Shown one piece after another: positions 13,128 to 23,214 of a stretch of 64,000 nt of DNA; position 1 is the stretch's first letter, and every line of letters begins with the position of its first letter. The notes under the pieces are model-generated. The model saw only the letters and a list, made by a program, of their open reading frames with translations, ran no database searches and was not told the origin of the DNA. This DNA is from Panagrolaimus kolymaensis (taxonomy: Eukaryota; Nematoda; Chromadorea; Rhabditida; Panagrolaimidae): contig JAJQJQ010000056.1 of the NCBI GenBank assembly GCA_028622995.1, forward strand, positions 434,001-498,000, written 5' to 3'. A program made the translations under genes and the position numbers.

Positions 13128-14296
13128 ATGAGTTCCCGTGGTCGTCAAGCATCTCGCTCTCGCAGCCCTTCACCTCGCAGATCTCGCGAATATGATCGTG
13201 ATCGTCGTTCGCCACCAAGATATGAACGCAGGTAAATATAGTTTCGAAACATCCAATTTTATTATTTTGAACTTTGAACCAACATTCAATATATGTGAAA
13301 AGTTTTCCCATGGCGGTGTGGAACATTCAAATTGAATTTTTTGAACCCTTCCTTCCTAAACAACCATCCCCTTGAAAATTCAATCGGCAATAAGGAATAA
13401 AGAATATATATATAATATTTCAAAAAAGCTAAAAAATGTTTTGAATAGTTTGGTAGTGAATAATTTTAAAAAGAACCCTCTCAAAAAATCAAAAAATATG
13501 CAGTGAACTAAAATGGGAAGCTAAAATTATATTCAGAATTAGTTTGGTGAATTTAACTTTAAAAGAACCCTATTATGCCCGCGAAAAAAAACTCAAACTT
13601 AATAAGCAAGCAAAATCAATTTGAATGTGAATGAACAACTTCCATAATTTATATATGTTAGCTAGCTAGCGCACAACAACAAGCGAAGCAATTAATTAAT
13701 TATATCACAATGGGGCGATTGGAATCAATCAACTTTCCCAACAACAACAACGAACTTTTTTTTAGCCGTGGTGGATATCAAAATGGTGGAGATCGTGGTG
13801 GTGATAGATATCGTGATTCCGGCCGAAGAGGATATGATGATCGAGGAGGTAATCGTCGTGGAGGCGGCGGTGGCCGTCATAATGAAAATCGAGAAAATCC
13901 TCGACCATCCAATTGTCTTGGAATATTTGGAATGTCCATGAATACAAATGAACGAGATTTGCGTGAAATTTTTGAGCGTTATGGCCCTGTTTCATCCGTT
14001 AAAATTATTATGGATCGCTCAACTGATCGTTCACGCGGTTTTGGCTTTATCAGTTTTGAAGAACGTTCAGATGCAATTAAAGTAAGTATCAAAAAACAAT
14101 TTCCCCAAAATCAATTTGATGTAAAAAAATAAATTTTCAGGCCCGTGAAAAGGTTGCTGACACAGTCATTGATGGAATGAAAGTTCGAGTTGATTATGCA
14201 ATTGAAAATCGACGTTCACCAACTAATCGAGGCCGTTCACCCGTTCGAAGCAGTCGTCGATATTCACGTTCCCCAGTTCGACGTCATTCTCCTTAA
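13128..14296 (+). CDS. rsp-8: Transformer-2-like RS/RRM splicing regulator
   Basis: Three exons (13128-13231, 13766-14081, 14141-14296) give 191 residues with clean phase. The layout is that of Tra2 proteins: an N-terminal RS region (SRSRSPSPRR), a Gly/Arg linker, one RRM and a short C-terminal RS tail (SRSPVRRHSP). The RRM begins with the Tra2-specific ENPRPSNCLGIFGMSMNTNE. It contains RNP1 as RGFGFISF and the Tra2-type linker after the domain. Such proteins bind GAA-rich exonic enhancers in the nucleus and activate splicing. The first intron is 534 bases, about ten times the local norm, and hides an in-frame alternative start (13710). The gene is divergent from the sirtuin. Confidence 0.9.
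13710..13765 (+). other. Possible alternative first exon of the Tra2-like gene
   Basis: An ATG at 13710 inside the long first intron opens 18 codons rich in Asn that run, without a stop and in the same frame, into exon 2 of the Tra2-like gene. A transcript starting in the intron would therefore make a protein lacking the first RS region. Such RS1-less isoforms are known for vertebrate Tra2-beta. Whether this one is used is inference. Confidence 0.3.
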
Positions 14297-14884
14297 ACAA
14301 CTTCGTATTTTTTTGTTGTTGTTGCCTTCATTTATTTTATTTTTTTCTTTTATTATGTTACTTACTTTTTATTATTATATGCATTATGAGTTAAAAAAAA
14401 GATTTGAAAAAAAAATGGTTTATGCGTTTCACATTTTATTTGCAAATTGCAATCTAATTATTTTTGTTCAGAATTTTTACAAACATTGGTAACAAAAATT
14501 ATCTAAACAACTAATAGTTTCTTTCGAGCAAAACTAACTACTTTTTGAACTATCAGAAAAAGAATTGCAAAAGTTAAAAATAACAGCTGTAATTTATGCA
14601 TAATTATTGTAAAAAAATTTTGGTATGAAAAATGATTTTGTGGAATAAAGTTTTTGATTTGAAATATGTGCGTCAAACAACTTACTTTTAAAAACATCTT
14701 TCATTCTTGAAACGAAAAAATTACTGTGAAGCTCATACTGTATTTTTTTATTCTTTCATTCATTCAATCCTATGTTTCGATCGTTCTTTGTAAACGACAT
14801 AATTTACTTGTATTTTTTGACGCGTTTTCATAAAATTTAATATTTTTGTATAACTAATTATTTTATCATTTTAGTAAACCAGCT
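14297..14884. other. Intergenic region after Tra2-like gene
   Basis: This stretch holds the Tra2-like 3' UTR and the 5' flank of the Tudor gene. It is A+T-rich, with no recognisable gene. The bases ATCATTTTAG just before the next start codon look like a splice acceptor for a leader exon or spliced leader. Confidence 0.5.
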
Positions 14885-16985
14885 ATGAATCAAAGCGAAG
14901 AACACTCTGGTCAAGCTCTTGATAATACAACAAATCCATCTAATCCAAAAAATGTTCAAATTACGCTTAATTTAGCGTTCTCTTTCGAGCATGGAGGAAT
15001 TTTTCATATGGAACGGTGCTCGCTTTCTCAAGATATTCCTGATGCTAAGAATGTTAATAATCTTTTTGAAGGTAACTGCTTTTCCTTTAACAATTGTTGT
15101 TTAACTTTTTATTTCCTTTTCTAGGTCAATCTCACGATATGAAAGTTGCTGTAACACAAGATGCTAAACGAGAAGATAATATTTCATCTCATCAAGTTCA
15201 TTCTGCAGTTGGTTCGCATCGTCCATCTACGTCCAGTGCTGCTCCTGATCCAAGTTCAACAATTCCAAAAACATCAAATGCACCTGAACAAAGATTTACT
15301 TCTCGTAATGATGCTCTTTCTGCAGCTGATGTTCATCGTCAATCTACCACCAGTGCTGATAGTGAACCAATTTCTACTGTTCCAAAAGCAAAATATTCGC
15401 GTAAACCTAGATTTACTTCTCGAAATGATCCTCCTTCTGCAGCTGATGTTCATTTTCAATCTTCAGCTTCATTTGCTCGTGATCCACGTTCAACTATTCC
15501 TAAAACATCAATTGCACCTGAACAAAAATTTACTTCACGAAATGATGCTCCTTCTGCAGCTGATGTTCATCGTCAATCGAGCGCCACTGCTTCTCGTTTT
15601 ACAAACCCTACGAATGCACGTGAAGATATTTATAATTCATCTCGAACACAGAATACTCAACCTTTAATTCGTCGGGACGTTTATCCTATTGATTCAGATG
15701 GAGAAGATTATCGCGTTGAAAATACTAATAATTTCCGTGATTTGCCTGGTCGTAATCGTCTTGTTGCTGTTGATGGTGTTCGTGAAGGTAAGTATATATA
15801 AATTTATTGATGACTCCATGGTGCATTTTTTAGATCAAGCTCATCATTATACAGTTGAAAAGAAGCCTCCTGTTCTTCCAACTGCAGAAGAAGTAAGCTG
15901 CATCAATGAACGAGCTCGTAAGAAGGCTGCTTTCAAAGAAAGAGTTTGTTTTTAATTTGTTATTTATGCTTAAATCAACGATTGAATTACCTTTTATTCA
16001 TTACAAAAGTGAAGATAATTTATAGCTTTTTAACTATCGTTTATTGGATTGCATTAAATACTCATTTTTCAGGGTTTAACGCGTGGTCTCGATGATATTA
16101 GTATTGGTTCAATGAGTGATGGACAAAATGACTTTTCATCTGCTGCTCCGTCAACATTTGCTACAACTGTCAATTCTTTGGTGAGTTTTAATTGTTTTCC
16201 CGATAAGCATTTTGCATCAAAGATAGGCATTAACATTTCAGGATCATAAAAATCATCGTGAAGTTTCAAAGCCATCTCCTACTGTGAGTTTTTATAATTG
16301 TTCATTCAATTAACATCGCTTTCTTTAGATGAAGAACTTCGAACATCCTCCATCGCCACCTCCTCGACGTCGTAAACCAGCTTCATCTAATGTTTGTTTT
16401 TATGTTAACCATATTCTTACTTATCGTAGTTTCTTTTTAGCATTCACCCGACGTTGGTGCTGGTGGAAATAGCACTACTCTTTCTTCATTGGTTTGTTTT
16501 CATTCTCGTATGTGAGAAACTTATTATTTATTTTTAGACTCCTGGCAATTTTTCCGAAGAAGAAATGAAGAATAACATGCTTAAAGTTCAACTGATTGTA
16601 CCGTATGTTTCTTTGTTTCGTTTTTTAAAATCTAATGTACATTTGTTTGATTTTAGTAAATTTCAAGATACTATCTCGAAATGGAAAATTGTTCCTGCAG
16701 ATGGAGTTAAACTCGACACATGCTATATTGGAAAATACGCCGACGGTAAATTTGCTCGTTGCCTTGTTCGTGGCATCAAAGATCGTATGGCTTATGTTCT
16801 CTTTATTGATAATGACAAAGCAACTCAAACTCGTGAAATTCCTCTTGATGAACTTCGAATTATCTCGTCTTCTGCCTTGCATGTTAACCCAGCCATGGCA
16901 AATGTCCAAGTATGTTTGTTTATTTATATACTTTCATATTTAAAAACATTTATTTTTTTAGGTTACTCACTTTGCTCAACGTTAA
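14885..16985 (+). CDS. Tudor-domain protein with internal 39-residue repeats
   Basis: Ten exons join in phase (14885-15071, 15125-15787, 15834-15943, 16073-16180, 16242-16283, 16329-16391, 16441-16491, 16538-16602, 16657-16909, 16962-16985) to 521 residues. The C-terminal part contains a Tudor/SMN-like fold: GKYADGKFARCLVRGI, then YVLFIDND, then EIPLDELR, matching the barrel strands and the aromatic/acid pattern that binds methylated Arg or Lys. The N-terminal half is disordered and Ser/Pro-rich and carries three tandem repeats with the core FTSRND..SAADVH. Nematode Tudor proteins often act in germ granules or small-RNA pathways, but nothing here proves that role. No orthologue is recognised. 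Several middle exons are tiny (42-63 nt). Confidence 0.75.
15220..15570 (+). repeat. Three 117-bp in-frame tandem repeats
   Basis: Three consecutive 39-codon units inside exon 2 of the Tudor gene each contain an ST.PK segment followed by FTSRND and SAADVH, and a fourth partial unit starts after them. Unit length is kept exactly, while the middle unit has diverged most. This indicates slipped-strand or unequal-exchange expansion within the coding sequence. Confidence 0.85.
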
Positions 16986-17103
16986 AGATTTGGTTCTCTT
17001 GTTACATTGAATTTTCTATTTTTGTTGTTTTTGTTTTATTTTTTGTACCTTTTTTACAAGTTTTTTTGCAATGTGTTTCATTTTTTTGTTGTTTTGAAAA
17101 ATA

Positions 17104-17338
17104 AAGAGTTTATAAAATAATATAGTTTTTTTTTTTTGGAAGACTTTACATTTAAAAGCATTGTTTACTCATTGAAGATGCATAAATCCATTGCAGTTTA
17201 CGAATTTGGAGATATTCCTTTATTGAAGGAGTCGGATTTTATGAAATTTATATGTGAACGACTAACTAACCCATATTTTTCTGGAAGAACAAAGTTGGGT
17301 ATGATCAAGCGTTTTAGAGTTAGATTTTGCTTTGCTTT
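17104..17338 (+). other. Unassigned open segment between Tudor gene and foldback element
   Basis: A reading frame here (from 17136) encodes about 60 residues of ordinary composition (for example YEFGDIPLLKESDF and CERLTNPYFSGRTK) before entering the GCAG-rich repeat. It does not look like a low-complexity shadow and could be the surviving part of an exon cut by the neighbouring element. I do not recognise a family, and I could not find its continuation beyond 19.9 kb. Confidence 0.25.
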
Positions 17339-19868
17339 CCCAGCCTTCGCTGCAAGGACAATGCACTTACTGCGCAGCTAATTCGCAGCTTATTTTGCAG
17401 TCCCTGCGCAACTAAGGAAAATAAGCTGCGCACTAACTGCAAATTAGCTGCGCAGTAACTGCAACTTCTTTTGCAGCTAATGCCAATTAACTGCAATTTT
17501 TTTGCAGGCATTATTTTCTTTCGTTTTTACGCTTGCATATCAATATAATATTTGACCAAAAATCAATATTTCTCTTTATTAAAAGCGATATTTTACATAT
17601 TGCTTTTAATCAAAGAAAAGTATTAACTTTTAACCCACGAATTAGAATAAACGCGACACGAATTTAGCGAGGAATAAAAAGAGGAACTAATCAAAACTAG
17701 CTATACTTAATTTGTTTGATTAGTTATTTTTTGGATCAAACACGGCATTAATATCCTGATACATCCCATAATAATATACAGGAATAAAAGCTTTAATAGA
17801 AAACACTTTTTTGGTTTAGAAATTGCTTTTTTGTAACTTTCATAAGGGATAAAAAAAAGTTCTGCAACTTACAAACAGAAACAATCTAAAAGGGAAGACT
17901 ACATGAAAAATAATTTTAACGATACAAATAACAAAAAATAAAGACTCTGTTACTTACTAAAACAGAGGTTCCTAAAATAAGAATGGATAAGACATACGAG
18001 GGAAAAAACTTTCAATAATTTACAAACAGAAAGTACCTATAAAGGGCATATTAAAAAACGAAAAACAAAAAACACTGTTACTTACCAAACAGAGGTTCCT
18101 GAAAACATGAATACAAATAAAATTCTCAAACAAAGTTACAGAAAAGCAATTTCTTTTAATGAATAAAACCAAAATTATGCTTATGCTTTAGGTTAACGAT
18201 GATAACAAGGGTAGAATTTTAAAGAATAAAGCGTTTGCGAAAAAGCAAGTATCTTAAGCCCCAAAGGAGAAATTTTCTTAATTACATATAGGTATTATTA
18301 GTTGGCAAGTATCTTATCCTACTTTATTGCTTTTGAATTTTTTTTATTATCTTTTTCAACTATTACTTCCGATATGTTGTTAACTATATTTCAAGCTGTA
18401 AAATTCATTTTACTAATAGAACATTAAAAGAAATGGCAAAAACAAGCAACTTTAAAATTTTGATGCAACTGGTATCTTCTTAATTTTTTATTGAAAGGTA
18501 TTGTAATAATAATAACAAACCTTTAAAAAGTGGATAATTTTACTGAGCAAAGCTATTTATAAAGCAAATAAAGTAAAACGCATAAATTGCTTACAAAAGA
18601 ACTTTTTCGGGTAGGAAATCACTGAAACTATGAAATTAACACAAATTGAAGCTTTTCGCTTAAAATAGTTAGGATTTAAATAAATTTTCTTCGGCAATAA
18701 AAAATCCTCTATTTGATTACATCAAAGAATCGAAATACAACTAAAAAACAGCCATATTTGGATACTTGAAAATTTATTCTCATTTTTTCAAAAGCAATAA
18801 ACTGTCAAAAAGAGGTAAAGGTTTGGAAAAATGACTAAAAAAGAAAAAGTGTCAAAGTCTAAGAATTTTGAACTATGATGTAACCGAATAGAGGGGTTTT
18901 TATTACCGAGGAAAATTTATTTAAACCTCAGCTATTTCAAACGAAAAGCTATCGGTTGGTGCCAAATTCATGTTTTCAAAGATTTCACGCCCAAAAAGGT
19001 TCTTTTTTAAGCAATTTATCCTCATAACTACTGGTTAAAAACAAACTTGGAAGCTGGAAACGTGTAATATTTCTTTTCAGACCACGAGAAAAGTAAACAC
19101 TGCTTTATTTCCTTATTAATATAATGCCAAAAGATATATTTTTTACATTATTGCTAACTATTAACAGTGCTAATTTATGGTTAAATACAAAAAAATACTC
19201 CATCAACTAGTATTGTTATCATTACTGGTTCCCGAACCTCATGCCTTTATAGCGGGTGTAAGTTTGCATCATAAAACATTCGTTCTCGCTATATTATTAG
19301 TTTACAATCCCAACATTTTACATTTATTAGTAAAATAGAAACGAGAATCAAAATGTGATTAAAAAAACTAAAGGTTAACACGATTCATTAAAATCTTTTC
19401 CGAAGAAAAAAAAATGTGTGGACGTTCATATCAAAATTTAATTTTAGTCTTATGTATGTTAAAACTAATTTTAAATCCTTTATTTATAACTCTAAACCCC
19501 ATGAACCCGGAAAATATGTGTACTTTTTTGGTTTCTGTTAAAAAAACTTATAAGAAACTTGCCAACATAATATTTAAATATCTGATAAATCAATTTTAAT
19601 TCGGGATTAAGGCGCGAAGAACTTAGAAGAAAAAATATGTAAAAGAAAGCGATAAATATGAAAGACATCGAATAAAAAGTTCAAGTTTGTTCATTTTCCT
19701 TTTAAGAAATTGCAACAAAGAGAAAAAATTAGCTGCAACGCTACCATTAAGTGCGCAGTTAAGTTGCAGGTAGTGCGCAGTTAGTGCATCGTTGCATTAC
19801 CTGCAAATACGCTGCAAAAAATGCAGTATATTTGCAGGTAATTATTTTTGCAGCTTTCGAACCCTGGG
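17339..19868. mobile_element. Old foldback-like element with GCAG-rich inverted ends
   Basis: The outer ends match as imperfect inverted repeats. The left begins CCCAGCCTTCG then GCTGCAA. The right end read on the minus strand begins CCCAGGGTTCG then GCTGCAA. Each arm (about 17339-17512 and 19730-19868) is packed with TGCAG, GCGCAG and GCAGTTA motifs in both orientations, unlike the surrounding DNA. The 2.2-kb interior is A+T-rich, has no long open frame, and contains a diverged tandem repeat. I could not identify a convincing target-site duplication, so the element is either old or its true ends lie elsewhere. No transposase is visible; it would be non-autonomous. Confidence 0.55.
17868..18115 (+). 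repeat. Diverged tandem repeat inside the foldback element
   Basis: Two units of roughly 140 bases are visible. Each has a part containing TTACAAACAGAAA (near 17870 and 18019) and a part containing CTGTTACTTAC followed by ACAGAGGTTCCT (near 17947 and 18077). Spacing and order are kept, while the sequence between has diverged. Confidence 0.5.
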
Positions 19869-21233
19869 TTCTGTTTATTATAAGCTTTAAAATTTTAAAA
19901 GCCCCTTATAATAAACAGACTTCATTCATGTTTTTAAAGAATTCCAATCCTTTTTCCGCTCATTTAAAATTGTCCTGCTTATCAATAAGGTAACACAACG
20001 CTTTTATATAATTTTTTTTCTTTCTTTCGAGTAAAAAAGATTAAAAGCAAGCGATTTTCTTTCATCAAATTTTTAGCACTTTTTTTTATTTTCAAACGAC
20101 CACCTCGAAAAAAATATGAATGTATTTTTTGTTTTTTGGTTGTTGTTGATTAAATTTTAAGGTTTCTAATCAATATCTGTTGTTGTCGTCGTCGTTCACC
20201 TACGACATTATTTTGTATGATGTACCTATTTGGTGACTAATATTTATTTTTTACTCAACCTGTGAGATAATTCTTTATAGCACGCGTTGGTAATGCTCTT
20301 GTAAAAAAAAATATATGTGAAGATCATTGCTAATGTTTGGTAGAAAGTATCTTCTCCTCCTCATCATCTTCGGTATTAGATAAAAAAGGAAGGAAGAAGG
20401 AAAAATACATTCCGTAAGTGGTTCATTCATTTTTCTTTCGTTTGTTTGTTGTTGTTAGTTATGCCTATTTTTTTTCTTATCAAATTTCGTTGCTACCAAA
20501 AAAGCTTTATATTACTTTTGTTTAGAGTTTTTTTTGACTTTTTTAGATGCATATTTTTCTGTTTCTTTTACCAATGATTTTATTATTTTAACAAGGCTCA
20601 GAGCCTCGTCATCATAACCTTGTTCCACCTTTCACCTCTCTTTTATTTTTTTGGTCTTATTAGCATTTTTTTAAAAGCCGATTGAAAACAAAAAAAATAT
20701 TTCAACTAACGTCGGGCGCCATTTTTGCTGCTGATAACAACAAGAAGAAAAAACTTAAATATATGGTTGGAATTTTTAGAGGCGCGACAACATGGAGGCA
20801 CGCCCGCCTTTTTTGCATTGCTTACCTTTGAAGAAGAATAATAACCGTAAAAAAATATGGATGGCCTAACAACTTGAAACTTCCTCCATATTTTTGGTTG
20901 TTTCTTTCTATCTTTCTTTTTTTTATACTAACAATTTGTTGATTTTGCTTGCCTTTTTTCTCCTAATACTTTTTCTTGCTCGCTTTGTTCATACTGCACT
21001 TCTTGTTCAACATTCATCACAATCACCACCACCAAAACGCGACACTGATATTATTATTAGCCTTTTTTTGACAAAGAAAGTGAGGATACACACCTTTAGA
21101 AGGCCAACAACACATTGTTAACATCGTCGTCCAACAAGCAATCAAAAAAGGTTATTCCTATTGTGACAATTATAATTATTTTAACATTTTTTTGTTTGCA
21201 TTTTAATGAATTATTTTTTAATTTGTTTTAAAT
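19869..21233. other. Intergenic region upstream of IRSp53-like gene
   Basis: No gene was found. The stretch has poly-T runs, CGTCGTCGT-type islands (near 20180-20200) and a short palindrome GGCTCAGAGCC near 20597. It should contain the promoter of the downstream gene. Confidence 0.5.
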
Positions 21234-23214
21234 ATGAGTCAAATAAGCGGAGAACAAATTCAAGAGCAAGCTAAAATTATATCACGGGTTCATCAACAAT
21301 TAGCCGCTGATTTTCATCCTGGTTTGTATTATTACCTTCATTTATTTTTAGGCCTTTTTAATAGTCTCGGATATTTTAGCGCTCAAACATGTTGCAACTG
21401 CAGGAGTTATTTATCAAAAAACTCAAGAAGGTTTGTTGCAACAACCATAAAAAAATTTTATAGGCCTAAAAAGTGTTTCATTTTTTTTAGCTAATCAAAA
21501 AGCCCTCCAAGATTATCTCATAACTTTGAATCAACTTGTGGATTCTGCAAAGCAAGGAGAAGATCAAACACAAGAATGCGTTCAACAACTTAAAGCTATT
21601 ATACCAATCCTAAAAAAATTTAATGATCAACAAGCCCAACTTGTAAGCTTTGCTGAATTTTATTCTTCTTTCTTTTCTTTTTTTTCGAATGTTATTTGAC
21701 ACGCACAAAATCAATAATCAAGGAAAAAAGAAAATTCAATATCATTTCTTCATTCCATTTTTTTTTATAGATAACAGAATTTAGCGAAATTACTCGAAAA
21801 GTTCATTCCAATGCTGAAGGAGAAAAGGATAGCCATCGAAAGATGCTTAACAGTTATTTAAAGGAGCAACGACAAATTCATAAAGAAGTTGAAAAAAAGC
21901 GTAAAACTCAAAAAGATTTGTTTGAATTTTATGAGCAAAAAAAGTTGGAAGCAATTCGATTGCAATTTTTGAGATATAAATTTTTTACTGAAAAGCATAC
22001 AGGCTTGGTTAAAAGTTTATTGAATATTTCGATGGAAACTAATGATGAATTGGCTCCAATTTTTGGAATCGAACAAAAGAAATCAGCGGAAGAGGAAGAA
22101 GAAGATCGAAGTCGAAATAACAGTGTTTTGCCAAAATCTTTGGGACCAAAATCTGAAAGTATTGTTTCACCTGGAAGTGTTAGAGAAATACCTAGTGTTA
22201 TTCCATCACCCGTTACTCAGCGATCAACGACAGGCAGATTAACTCGAATTTCTGCGGATAGAAACACGCAATATGATGGAACGATTTCAAATTTCTTAAA
22301 AGAAATTGGAAATGAAGAATCACCAACGACCAATCGAACTTCATTTGCTCAACAACAACAATATCAACAACAACCACCACCTCCGCCACCAGTAATTCCT
22401 CGGACTATTAGTCTCGAAACTCGAGACAACAACTACCTTCCACCATATCCTCAAACCAATCCATTGGCGCCAATATATCGTCCACCAACTCCTCAACCCA
22501 TTCGACAACCTGCACCACCCATCATTCCACCAGAAGATTTCATACCCGTAAAACCTTTGCCACGTCCTGATCGACATTTGCCTGATTCATACATTGTCAA
22601 ACCTCTGTCACCTCCAAATCATTATCAACCACAACAACAACCTGAGCGACCAATAACAATTTTACCTAATAATCTGGCTTCGGCAGTTATTCAATCTTCT
22701 CAACCTCCCGTGATACAACCTCGAAAAGGTAACAAAAAAACTTTTAACTTATAGCCTTTATTAATTTTTTTAGTTTCAGAAAAGCCATTATTTACTGCAG
22801 CAGATTATGGTTCCATTCTAATTTGTACTATGCCATACACATCAAGAACCGATCGTCAACTTTCTTTAAATGTCAATGACCAAGTTGAACTTATTCGAAG
22901 TGGAGATCGTGGGTGGGTATTGGTTCGAACTTCATCAGGACAAAAGTACGTCGTTATTTTTTTCCATTTTTTCCTTTTGTTTTTAAAAATCTCTAAGGAA
23001 TTGTAAATGAAAAAAAGAGAGAGAGCAGAAAGAATTAGCTTAATACCAAAACATGATGATGATGACTTCATTATTCATTAAAAAAACTAAAATTAACTTT
23101 TTTTTTCATGGTTAATTTTTTTTTCTCAAATTTTCTTTTTTTAGACTTGGTTGGTTTCCTGCAAAATTTGTACGCAAAGCTGCAGCTTCAGAAGAAATAG
23201 TATTAAATCGTTAA
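21234..23214 (+). CDS. IRSp53/MIM-like protein (IMD + proline-rich + SH3)
   Basis: Six exons (21234-21321, 21365-21430, 21491-21642, 21771-22728, 22774-22945, 23145-23214) give 501 residues. Residues 1 to about 230 form a helical, Lys-rich domain whose order of conserved features matches the I-BAR (IMD) domain of BAIAP2/IRSp53. These are an FHP near the start, AGV.Y, a long helix, RKMLNSYLKEQRQ, and FYEQKKLEAIRLQFLRYKFF. A Ser/Gln/Pro-rich linker follows, with PPPPPP. A C-terminal SH3 carries the ALYDY-like ADYGSI, DQVELIRSGDRGWVLVRT and LGWFPAKFV. Such proteins bend membranes outward and link Rac/Cdc42 to actin regulators. Exon 5 has two possible in-frame acceptors six bases apart (after TTTTAG or TTTCAG). 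Confidence 0.8.

Noticed and set aside
20894..21121. 75-codon hydrophobic frame
   Set aside because: Produced by a poly-T-rich stretch upstream of the IRSp53-like gene; the second half shows no conserved feature.
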